Position numbers and translations under genes: made by a program
In this document: piece after piece, positions 8,271-16,151 of the stretch
Layout: each line of letters starts with the position of its first letter
Numbering within the stretch: position 1 is the first letter of the stretch
Notes under the pieces: generated by a model
Database searches by the model: none
What the model was told of the DNA's origin: nothing
The model's input: only the letters and a program-made list of their open reading frames with translations
Assembly: GCA_947174505.1 (NCBI GenBank)
Contig: CAMWJF010000010.1
Location: 1-64,000, forward strand
DNA length: 64,000 nucleotides
Direction: 5' to 3'
From: an uncultured Lachnospiraceae bacterium
GTDB lineage: Bacteria; Bacillota; Clostridia; Lachnospirales; Lachnospiraceae

Positions 8271-9569
8271 TTAAATTTTCCGCTTGTCAATGACGCGCAC
8301 GGCCTTACCCTCGCTTCTCGTGATGGACTTTGGCGCCACCAGACGCACCTTGGCATAGATGCCCAGCATCGCCTTGAGAGCCGATACCAGTCCCTTCTCC
8401 ATCTCTGTGATCTTACCGAGATTATCAGAGAAGTTCTCAGGCGTCATCTCCACCATGACCTCGATCGTATCGGAATTGTTGACACGGTCCACAATAATCT
8501 GATAGTTGGCAGGATAGCCCTGCTCCAGAAGCACCGTCTCGATCTGGGACGGGAATACGTTGACGCCCTTGACAATCAGCATATCGTCACTTCTGCCCAT
8601 AGGTTTACTCATCTTCACATGCGTGCGGCCGCAGGAACACTTCTTCCTTGTAAGCACACAGATATCCCTGGTGCGGTAACGGAGCAGCGGAAACGCCTCC
8701 TTCGTAATAGCCGTAAACACCAGCTCGCCCTTGCTGCCCTCGGGGAGCACCTCCCCCGTATCCGGATCAATGATCTCGGCAATGAAATGGTCTTCATTGA
8801 TATGCATCCCGGTCTGCTCGCTGCACTCGAAGCTGACGCCCGGGCCGCTTGTCTCCGTGAGACCGTAGATATCGTACGCCTTAATACCCAGTTTATTCTG
8901 AATATCCTGACGCATCTCCTCACTCCATGCCTCTGCGCCGAAGATACCCGCCTTTAACTTAATCTGATCCCGCAGTCCCCGCTCATGGATGCTCTCCGCC
9001 AGAAATGCGGCGTAGGAAGGCGTACAGCAGAGAATCGTCGCCTCCAGATCCACCATAAACTGTAACTGTCTGTCCGTATTCCCGGAGGACATGGGAAGCG
9101 TCAGACATCCTACCTTATGGCTGCCGCCGTTGAGTCCCGGCCCTCCTGTGAACAGACCGTACCCATAGCTGACATGACAGACGTCCTCGTCGGTGCCGCC
9201 TGCCGCCATAATGGCGCGGGCACAGCAGTCCTCCCACAAATCAATATCATGCTGGGTGTAGAACGCCACTACCCTGCGGCCCGTGGTGCCGGATGTGGAC
9301 TGGATGCGGACACAGTCCTTAAGAGGCTTCGCCAGAAGACCATAGGGATAAGCCTCACGCAGATCGTCCTTTGTCAGGAAGGGCAGCTTATGTAAGTCCT
9401 CCACGCCCTGAATATCCTCAGGCGCAACCCCCTTCTCCTCCATCTTTTTGCGGTAGTAGGGCACATTGTCCCACACATGACGCACCTGTTTCACAAGGCG
9501 CTCATTCTGCCATGCGAGAATCTGCTCTCTGTCCGCAGTCTCGATTTCTTTCTGATAGTACCGTTCCAT
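8271..9569 (-). CDS. paaK: phenylacetate-CoA ligase
   Basis: AMP-forming ligase of 432 residues that activates (or, run backwards, releases) phenylacetate or related aryl-acetates with CoA. The nucleotide-binding loop STSGTTGRR is near residue 95, YGLTETSGPG near 235 and the RTRDIC motif near 300, as in the PaaK family. The ATG at 9569 follows GGAGGAAGGT; the frame extends further up but without a site. It is encoded 61 bp after iorB, the usual neighbour of this ligase in anaerobes, where the ligase can make ATP from aryl-acetyl-CoA produced by IorAB. That direction is an inference from context. Confidence 0.93.
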   Translation of the reverse strand: MERYYQKEIETADREQILAWQNERLVKQVRHVWDNVPYYRKKMEEKGVAPEDIQGVEDLHKLPFLTKDDLREAYPYGLLAKPLKDCVRIQSTSGTTGRRVVAFYTQHDIDLWEDCCARAIMAAGGTDEDVCHVSYGYGLFTGGPGLNGGSHKVGCLTLPMSSGNTDRQLQFMVDLEATILCCTPSYAAFLAESIHERGLRDQIKLKAGIFGAEAWSEEMRQDIQNKLGIKAYDIYGLTETSGPGVSFECSEQTGMHINEDHFIAEIIDPDTGEVLPEGSKGELVFTAITKEAFPLLRYRTRDICVLTRKKCSCGRTHVKMSKPMGRSDDMLIVKGVNVFPSQIETVLLEQGYPANYQIIVDRVNNSDTIEVMVEMTPENFSDNLGKITEMEKGLVSALKAMLGIYAKVRLVAPKSITRSEGKAVRVIDKRKI

Positions 9570-9630
9570 ACCTTCCTCCTTCATAATTTGTGCCAAACAT
9601 TCGTATTCGTTTCGCACGCTTCCCACACGT

Positions 9631-10203
9631 TCAGGCGCTGCGGCCTGATTCAAATGCCTTCTTATTCATCTCCAGAAATTTCGGCGGTACGCTGTGCTCA
9701 ATCGCATCCATCCACTCCTCGTCCGTAAAGTCAAAGTGTTTGGCAAGCCTGCCCATAAGCACCAGATTTACCGCCTTGCTGCTCCCCGCTTCCTCCGCCA
9801 GGGAAAGCGCGTCAAAGGCATCCACCCTGGCATCCAGAGACGCCAGCTTCTCCACCAGCTTCTCCGGATAGACCGCCGCACCCGCAATCACAGGCATGGG
9901 ATTGATCTGCTGGCTGTTCACGATGATCCTGCCGCCCGGCTTTAAATATTCTGTATAACGGGCAGCCTCCAGCAGCTCGAAAGAGAGGATGCAGTCCGCC
10001 TGCCCTTTGTCTATAATAGGCGAGCAGACCCTGTCGCCCCAGCGCACATAAGTGACCACGCTGCCGCCGCGCTGGCTCATACCGTGCACCTCGCTGACCT
10101 TTACATCAAATCCCTTTCCCAGAAGAAGCCGGCCCAAGAGCTTACTGGCAAGCAGCGTGCCCTGTCCGCCCACTCCCACAATCATGATATTTTTTGTATC
10201 CAT
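9631..10203 (-). CDS. iorB: indolepyruvate ferredoxin oxidoreductase, beta subunit
   Basis: The 190-residue gamma-type subunit that works with IorA to decarboxylate aryl-pyruvates oxidatively to aryl-acetyl-CoA, reducing ferredoxin. The start IMIVGVGGQGTLLASK and GMSQRGGSVVTYVRWG are characteristic of this domain. The chosen ATG (10203) follows GGAGATAAGT, better than the ATG four codons upstream. It follows iorA by 121 bp in the same direction. Confidence 0.94.
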   Translation of the reverse strand: MDTKNIMIVGVGGQGTLLASKLLGRLLLGKGFDVKVSEVHGMSQRGGSVVTYVRWGDRVCSPIIDKGQADCILSFELLEAARYTEYLKPGGRIIVNSQQINPMPVIAGAAVYPEKLVEKLASLDARVDAFDALSLAEEAGSSKAVNLVLMGRLAKHFDFTDEEWMDAIEHSVPPKFLEMNKKAFESGRSA

Positions 10204-10324
10204 ACTTATCTCCATTCCTGCCGTGCCCTCAATCCTGTTACGGCCATTTTACCTCTCCGTTTCCTCTGCGTCTTGTAAAATATCTTCATTGTTATGCGCA
10301 TTTTGTAACTGATCCGCTCCCCGG

Positions 10325-12061
10325 TTATTTCCCTTCACACAAGGCGCCGAATTTACAGAGCTGTTCACAGACCCCGCAGCCCACGCAGAGCGTCTCGTCG
10401 ATGACCGCTCTGCCGTCCACCATACTGATCGCCGGACAGCCGATGCTCATACACGCCTTACAGCCCTTGCACTTCTCGGGATCGGCGCAGATCGGCCCCG
10501 GATGCTTTACATATTTAAGCAGGGCGCAGGGACGGCGGGAAATGATAACCGACGGCTCCTTCGCCGCAAGTTCTTCTTTGATAACTGTCTGACAGGTTTC
10601 CATATCATAGGGATCAACCACTCTCACCCGCCTGATGCCGACAGCGCGGCACAGGCTCTCCAGATCAATCTTCGTGCAGGGATCCCCCTTCAGGTTATAG
10701 CCGGTCGTCGGATTCTGCTGGTGTCCCGTCATGCCCGTAATGGAATTATCCAGTATAATCACCGTGGAATCGGATTCGTTATAGGCAATATTAATCAGCC
10801 CCGTAACGCCGGAATGGATAAAGGTGGAATCGCCGATCACCGCCACCGTCCTTCCCGCGCAGGCCTCGTCGCCCGCCTTCACAAAACCGTGAAGCCCTGA
10901 GACAGACGCACCCATACAGACCGTGGTGTCAATCGCATTCAGGGGCGCCACCGCTCCCAATGTATAACACCCGATATCTCCAAGTACCGTCAGATTTAAT
11001 TTCTTAAGCACATAAAAGAGACTTCTGTGCGGGCATCCCGCACACATCACGGGCGGTCTTGCCGGAATGTCTTCTTCCAGCAGCGCGCCTGCCTGTACGC
11101 TTCCTCCCAGCTTCTCCTTCACCATGTTCTGGCTCAGCTCGCCAATCCCGGTAAACAGCTCCTTACCGGTCACCGTCAGGCCCAAATTTTTACAGTGGGT
11201 CTCGATAAAACTGTCCAATTCCTCCACCACAACCAGTTTATCGACGGAAGCGGCAAAGTCACGAATCTTCTGTTCCGGCATAGGCCAGATCATGCCCAGC
11301 TTCAAAACAGGGTATGTATCGGCAAAAGCCTCCTTTACATACTGGTAACAGGTGGACGAAGTGATAATACCCACAGACTTATCCTGCCCCGGCTCAATTC
11401 GGTTGATTTCGGCCTTTTCCGCCCAGGCCGCCAGCTCCCTTGTGCGCTCCTCCACCGCCGGATGGCGCTTCTTCGCGTTGGCCGGCATCATAATATATTT
11501 CGCGGGGTTCTTCTCATACGCCTTCTGCTCCGGCACGGCCCGCTCCCCCGTCTCCACAACGCTCTGGGAATGGCTGACGCGGGTACACATCTTCATAAGA
11601 ACCGCCGTATCAAATTTCTCCGAAAGCTCATAGGCAAGTTTTGTAAAAGCAAGCGCCTCCGCAGAATCGGAAGGCTCCAGCATGGGAATCTTAGCCGCCC
11701 GCGCATAATGACGGGAATCCTGCTCATTCTGGGAGCTGTGCATACCGGCGTCATCGGCCACGCCGATGATCAGTCCCGCGTTTACGCCGGTGTAGGAAAT
11801 CGTAAACAGCGGATCTGCCGCCACGTTTAAGCCCACATGCTTCATGGCACAAAAACTGCGCAGTCCGCGCACGGAAGCGCCAAACGCCGCTTCGAGAGCC
11901 ACTTTTTCATTGGGCGCCCACTCCGCGTAAACCTCGTCATACTTCGCCACGCACTCGGTAATCTCCGTGCTGGGCGTTCCCGGATAGCTGGACACAAAGC
12001 TGCAGCCCGCCTCATACAGGCCTCTGGCAACCGCCTCGTTGCCAAGCATCAACATCTTCAT
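10325..12061 (-). CDS. iorA: indolepyruvate ferredoxin oxidoreductase, alpha subunit
   Basis: A 578-residue thiamine diphosphate enzyme. The N-terminal pyrimidine-binding part contains SYPGTPSTEI, the TPP-binding part has MCAGCPHRSLFY and GDSTFIHSG...N, and the C-terminus holds two 4Fe-4S clusters (KCKGCKAC...CP and CVGCGVC...CK). It oxidises indolepyruvate, phenylpyruvate and 4-hydroxyphenylpyruvate to the aryl-acetyl-CoA esters. An in-frame GTG lies 12 bp upstream of the ATG at 12061; the ATG is better placed relative to GGGTGG. An intercistronic hairpin repeat separates it from the symporter gene upstream. Confidence 0.96.
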   Translation of the reverse strand: MKMLMLGNEAVARGLYEAGCSFVSSYPGTPSTEITECVAKYDEVYAEWAPNEKVALEAAFGASVRGLRSFCAMKHVGLNVAADPLFTISYTGVNAGLIIGVADDAGMHSSQNEQDSRHYARAAKIPMLEPSDSAEALAFTKLAYELSEKFDTAVLMKMCTRVSHSQSVVETGERAVPEQKAYEKNPAKYIMMPANAKKRHPAVEERTRELAAWAEKAEINRIEPGQDKSVGIITSSTCYQYVKEAFADTYPVLKLGMIWPMPEQKIRDFAASVDKLVVVEELDSFIETHCKNLGLTVTGKELFTGIGELSQNMVKEKLGGSVQAGALLEEDIPARPPVMCAGCPHRSLFYVLKKLNLTVLGDIGCYTLGAVAPLNAIDTTVCMGASVSGLHGFVKAGDEACAGRTVAVIGDSTFIHSGVTGLINIAYNESDSTVIILDNSITGMTGHQQNPTTGYNLKGDPCTKIDLESLCRAVGIRRVRVVDPYDMETCQTVIKEELAAKEPSVIISRRPCALLKYVKHPGPICADPEKCKGCKACMSIGCPAISMVDGRAVIDETLCVGCGVCEQLCKFGALCEGK

Positions 12062-12090
12062 CAAATTAACCACCCTTCTTCTTCTGTTGC

Positions 12091-12184
12091 GGAGAATGCC
12101 GCATTTTGCATTCTCCTGCTCGAAACGACAGAACTTCTTGGCGTCCCGTCCGATGGCGGGACGTCTTTAGAAGTTCTTTTCGAG
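12091..12184 (-). repeat. stop-codon-adjacent hairpin repeat, copy R1
   Basis: Begins one base past the symporter stop on the minus strand. Nested arms: CTCGAAA (12119-12125) with TTTCGAG (12178-12184), AGAACTTCT (12130-12138) with AGAAGTTCT (12169-12177), CGTCCCG with CGGGACG inside. A separate hairpin GGAGAATGC.../...GCATTCTCC (12091-12116) follows, just before the iorA ribosome binding site. Related copies are at 39361-39472 and 61238-61328. Confidence 0.85.
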
Positions 12185-13729
12185 CTAATCTCCGATAGAA
12201 TCCTTCACAGAGACGGTTACTTTCTGATCGTAGCAGGAGAATACCTCCTCCAGTTTTTTCTCCCCTGGCGCCTTCGTCGCCACGCTCACCACAGGCACAA
12301 TCACAAGTCCGGCCAGCATACAGAATGCACCGGCATTGATCGGGGACTGTAAATAGGCCGGGAACGACGGGCGAAAGAAAATATTCGCCAGCATCACAAT
12401 TGTGGAAAACAAAAAGCTCACCCAGCAGGCTGCCTTTGTCGTCCGTTTCCAATATAAGCCATAGAGGAACGGCGCCAGAAAGGCTCCCGCAAGCGCGCCC
12501 CAGCTCACACCCATGAGCTGCGCAATAAAAGTAACGTTGGAGCGGTACTGGATCAGTGCAAGCACCACGGAAATCACGATAAACACCACCAGAAGCCCCC
12601 GCATCCATTTCACCTGTTTTTTCTCGTCCATCTCTTTAATAATATTACCTTTAATAAAGTCCAACGTCAAGGTAGAGCTGGATGCCAAAACAAGGGACGA
12701 CAGGGTAGACATGGAAGCGGAAAGCACCAGAATCACCACCACCGCAATCAGAATCGTGGGGAGGCCGCTCAACATGGTGGGCACCACCGAATCGTATCCG
12801 TTCGCCGCAATGTCAATCTTATCACTGAACAGACGGCCAAAACCGCCGAGGAAATAACAGCCGCCGGAGACAATGGTCGCGAAGACAGTGGAGATCACCA
12901 TGCCCTTGTTGATCGCGCTCTCACTCTTGATGGCATAAAACTTCTGCACCATCTGGGGCAGTCCCCAGGTGCCAAGACTGGTGAGGATCACCACGCCTAA
13001 AAGCCCCGCCGGGTCCGGCCCAAAGAAGGAATTAAATACACCCGGCGCGGCGGAAACTGTCTCGTCGCTCACCGCGGACAGCTTGTCAAGCGCCGCAAGG
13101 AAACCGCCCTGACTGTTCAGCACCGCAAGAATCACAGCTACAATGCCGAAAATCATAATAATACCCTGAATAAAATCATTGATGGCCGTCGCCATATAGC
13201 CGCCCGCAATGACATAAATACCCGTGAGCACCGCCATAACAACCACGCACACGCTGTAATCAATATCAAAGGCCATACCGAACAGCCGGCTTAAACCGTT
13301 ATAAAGGCTGGCCGTATAAGGAATCAGAAAGATAAAAATGATCGCCGAAGCCGCCAGCTTTAAGGGCCTGCTCTCAAACCGCTGTCCAAAAAATTCCGGC
13401 ATGGTTGCGCTGTTTAAATGCTGCGTCATAATACGGGTACGTCGTCCCAGCACAGCCCACGCGAGCAACGACCCTAAAAAGGCGTTTCCCAGCCCCGCCC
13501 AGGTAGCCGCTATGCCGTACTTCCATCCAAACTGTCCCGCATATCCCACGAAAACCACCGCCGAAAAATAGCTCGTTCCGTAGGCGAAAGCGGTAAGCCA
13601 GGGGCCAACACTTCTTCCGCCCAGCACAAACCCGTTCACATCCGTGGCATGCTTACGGCAGTAAAGCCCGATACCGATCATCACCCCAAAGAAAATAACA
13701 AGCATAACTAATTTAATAAACAAATCCAT
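12185..13729 (-). CDS. sodium:solute symporter family transporter
   Basis: A 514-residue integral membrane protein of the SSS family with about thirteen hydrophobic segments from residue 3 onwards. GGRSVGPWLTAFAYGTSYFSA near residue 35-55 is the typical first-helix region and the sequence SASMSTLSSLVLASSS near 345 is typical of the Na+-site region. The substrate could be an amino acid or an organic anion; its place among aryl-acid genes suggests an aromatic acid or amino acid, which is inference. The start is the ATG after AAAGGAGAACACGGAG; the upstream extension to 13786 has no site. Confidence 0.88.
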   Translation of the reverse strand: MDLFIKLVMLVIFFGVMIGIGLYCRKHATDVNGFVLGGRSVGPWLTAFAYGTSYFSAVVFVGYAGQFGWKYGIAATWAGLGNAFLGSLLAWAVLGRRTRIMTQHLNSATMPEFFGQRFESRPLKLAASAIIFIFLIPYTASLYNGLSRLFGMAFDIDYSVCVVVMAVLTGIYVIAGGYMATAINDFIQGIIMIFGIVAVILAVLNSQGGFLAALDKLSAVSDETVSAAPGVFNSFFGPDPAGLLGVVILTSLGTWGLPQMVQKFYAIKSESAINKGMVISTVFATIVSGGCYFLGGFGRLFSDKIDIAANGYDSVVPTMLSGLPTILIAVVVILVLSASMSTLSSLVLASSSTLTLDFIKGNIIKEMDEKKQVKWMRGLLVVFIVISVVLALIQYRSNVTFIAQLMGVSWGALAGAFLAPFLYGLYWKRTTKAACWVSFLFSTIVMLANIFFRPSFPAYLQSPINAGAFCMLAGLVIVPVVSVATKAPGEKKLEEVFSCYDQKVTVSVKDSIGD

Positions 13730-13816
13730 CTCCGTGTTCTCCTTTATCGTTAATTCGACAGAAAATAAAACCGCATCCGCCGCCATACTCCAATATCCAT
13801 CCGTCTTTGCCGACGC

Positions 13817-15454
13817 CTAGTTTCTGATCTGCGCCTCCACCAGACTGCCGTGGCAGTACTTCTCCCTGAGCACGGGTTTTTCGATCTTACCTGTCGGGTT
13901 TCTGGGCACCTTGTCAAAAATAACCTTTCTAGGCCGTTTGTAGCGGGGCAGATCCTTGCAGAATGCATCAATCTCCTCCTCCGTACAGCTTACTCCCTCC
14001 TTGGTTTCAATGATGGCCGCCGCAATCTCACCAAGTCTGGCGTCAGGCAGACCGATCACCGCCACATCCTTGATCTTATCGTTTCTTCGCAGGAAATCCT
14101 CGATCTGTACCGGATAGAGATTTTCTCCGCCGGAAATAATGACATCCTTCTTCCGATCCACCAGATAGATAAATCCGTCCTCATCCATACGTGCCATATC
14201 TCCCGTATACAGCCACCCGTCTTTCAGGATTTCCTCCGTTGCCTCAGTGTTCTTGTAATAACAGAGCATAACGCCGGGTCCGTGAACAATCAGTTCGCCC
14301 ACCTCGCCCTGCGAAACCTCTTTTCCCTGCTCGCCTACAATCTTTGCCTCCCAGTGATAGCCCGGTTTTCCGATGGCTCCCACCTTATGTATGTTGTCCA
14401 CACCCAGATGCACACAGCCGGGGCCAATGGATTCGCTCAGGCCGTAATTGGTATCGTACTGATGATGGGGGAAATGCTTTTTCCACCGCTGGATCAGGCT
14501 GGGCGGAACGGGCTGCGCCCCGATATGCATCAGCCGCCACTGTTCCAGCAGATAATGCGTCATATCCACCTGCCCAGAGTCAATGGCGTCCAGAAGATCC
14601 TGCGCCCAGGGCACCAGCAGCCACACGATGGTGCACTGCTCCTCCGTCACCGCCCGAAGAATCCACTCTGGCTTTACGCCGCGCAGAAGCACCGCCTTGC
14701 CTGCCGTAAGCAGGGAACCGAACCAGTGCATTTTCGCCCCCGTATGATAAAGCGGCGGAATGCAGAGGAATACATCCTCTTTGGTCTGTCCGTGGTGGTT
14801 CTGCTCAGTCTCACAGGAGGAACGGAGCGCACGGTGATTGTGCAGAATTGCTTTCGGGAAGCCTGTTGTGCCGGAGGAAAAATAAATCGCCGCGTAGTCT
14901 TCCTCGCACAAGGCAACCGGCGGTGCGCTGGAAGAACAGAAGCCCATCAGCTTCAGGCAGTCCTCCGTATAGTCCGGTCCGCCCGGCCCCGGGAAAAACA
15001 TCATCCCGATTCCCGGCAGATCATCCGCTATGCTGTCCATACGTTCGATAAACTCCGGCCCGAAAATTAGCACCTCCACATCCGCAAGTTCCAGACAATA
15101 CTTGATTTCCTCCGCAGAATAGCGGAAATTCAAAGGCACAGCCACACCGCCCGCCTTCAGAATGCCAAAATAAACGGGCAGCCACTCCAGACAGTTCATC
15201 ATCAGAATGCCCACCTTTGTCTCCCGCTCCATCCCACGGCTAAGGAGCAGATTCGCAAAGCGGTTCGCACGCCTGTCAAAATCTGTCCAGCTTAATTCTC
15301 TCCGATAGGGCGCGCCGTTTCCCGCGCTCTCAATCAGACTGGCCTCCCGCCATGTCACCGCGCTGTCCCTTTCCTGTGAGGGGTTCAGCTCCACAAGAGC
15401 CGTATCTGAGCCATAGAGCCGGGCGTTACGCTCCAAAAACTCCGTAATTACCAT
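13817..15454 (-). CDS. AMP-forming acyl-CoA synthetase
   Basis: An adenylate-forming enzyme of 545 residues. The P-loop-like IYFSSGTTGFPKA is near residue 190, YGLSESIGPG near 330, the YTGDMARMDEDGF hinge region near 425 and the catalytic lysine region NPTGKIEK near 525. It joins CoA to a carboxylic acid using ATP. Together with the thioesterase upstream and paaK downstream it points to CoA-ester traffic of aryl or short acyl acids; the exact acid is unknown. The ATG at 15454 follows GGAGGAAGTGGA. Confidence 0.9.
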   Translation of the reverse strand: MVITEFLERNARLYGSDTALVELNPSQERDSAVTWREASLIESAGNGAPYRRELSWTDFDRRANRFANLLLSRGMERETKVGILMMNCLEWLPVYFGILKAGGVAVPLNFRYSAEEIKYCLELADVEVLIFGPEFIERMDSIADDLPGIGMMFFPGPGGPDYTEDCLKLMGFCSSSAPPVALCEEDYAAIYFSSGTTGFPKAILHNHRALRSSCETEQNHHGQTKEDVFLCIPPLYHTGAKMHWFGSLLTAGKAVLLRGVKPEWILRAVTEEQCTIVWLLVPWAQDLLDAIDSGQVDMTHYLLEQWRLMHIGAQPVPPSLIQRWKKHFPHHQYDTNYGLSESIGPGCVHLGVDNIHKVGAIGKPGYHWEAKIVGEQGKEVSQGEVGELIVHGPGVMLCYYKNTEATEEILKDGWLYTGDMARMDEDGFIYLVDRKKDVIISGGENLYPVQIEDFLRRNDKIKDVAVIGLPDARLGEIAAAIIETKEGVSCTEEEIDAFCKDLPRYKRPRKVIFDKVPRNPTGKIEKPVLREKYCHGSLVEAQIRN

Positions 15455-15560
15455 TCCACTTCCTCCTTCTCTGTACCTTTGTATAACGTTCGTTATCTTT
15501 TGACAGATTTCCATTTACCGGTTTATTTTTCCATCCTGCCCCGCGCGGGAACTCCGCCGT

Positions 15561-15959
15561 TCATCCCAGCACATAGCCGTTTATTGTCCCGTGCGCCACA
15601 TAAGTTCCCAGCTCGTCCCGCACATCCACCGTATAGAGCGTGGTGGTACGTCCGTCCCGCAGGGAGGCGGCCTCCGCAATCAGACGCTTTCCCTTCGCCG
15701 GGGCCAGGAACGTGATGGATGCGTGCTGGCTGACCGTCTTCTTCTCCGAATACCCGTTAGCTGCGATCGCACAGGTAAAATCTGCCAGTGTAAAAACAGC
15801 GCCGCCCATAGGCACATGGTTCTCATTCATATGCCGCTCCTCCAGCGTCAGGGAGCATACCGCCTTCCCCGGCTCGGCGGAATCAATCACAATTCCCGCC
15901 GCGTCCGTAGCAAAATGATCATTTTTAAACCGATTCCGAATCTCCTCTAAAGCTGACAT
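15561..15959 (-). CDS. PaaI family hotdog thioesterase
   Basis: A 132-residue hotdog-fold protein. ENHVPMGGAVFTLADFTCAIAAN contains the helix and the acidic residue used for catalysis in PaaI-type thioesterases. These hydrolyse aryl-acyl or phenylacetyl-CoA esters. It is the first gene of the cluster that runs through acyl-CoA synthetase, symporter, iorA, iorB, paaK and the ACT protein. Start by the GGGAGAACAGGA site before ATG. Confidence 0.88.
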   Translation of the reverse strand: MSALEEIRNRFKNDHFATDAAGIVIDSAEPGKAVCSLTLEERHMNENHVPMGGAVFTLADFTCAIAANGYSEKKTVSQHASITFLAPAKGKRLIAEAASLRDGRTTTLYTVDVRDELGTYVAHGTINGYVLG

Positions 15960-16007
15960 TCCTGTTCTCCCTTCCACTATTGCATGCCCATACACACGGT
16001 CTTTGCT

Positions 16008-16063
16008 ATTATATTTTCAGTTTCCTAATAATTGTAAAACTACATTCAACACTTTAACACTTT
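16008..16063 (-). promoter_or_regulatory. promoter and tandem operator of the aryl cluster
   Basis: On the minus strand a perfect -10 TATAAT (plus 16008-16013) lies about 50 bp before the thioesterase start. No good -35 is found at 16-18 bp. Centred about 40 bp upstream of the -10 is an exact 8-bp tandem repeat, AACACTTT AACACTTT (plus 16048-16063). A weak -35 with tandem sites upstream fits an activator-dependent promoter. Confidence 0.5.
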
Positions 16064-16095
16064 TACTCGTTAAAGTCAAGATAATCATTGAAAGC

Positions 16096-16132
16096 AATCA
16101 GGAGCATTCCCGTTATTAGGATGCTCCTGATT
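16096..16132. terminator. hairpin between the giant surface gene and the aryl cluster
   Basis: A 12-bp arm AATCAGGAGCAT and its exact complement are separated by 13 nt, just after the stop of the giant surface gene on the minus strand. The following bases (TTGCTTTC) are only moderately T-rich, so termination is likely but not certain. Confidence 0.6.
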
Positions 16133-16151
16133 ATCCTGTTCTATTTGCCTT

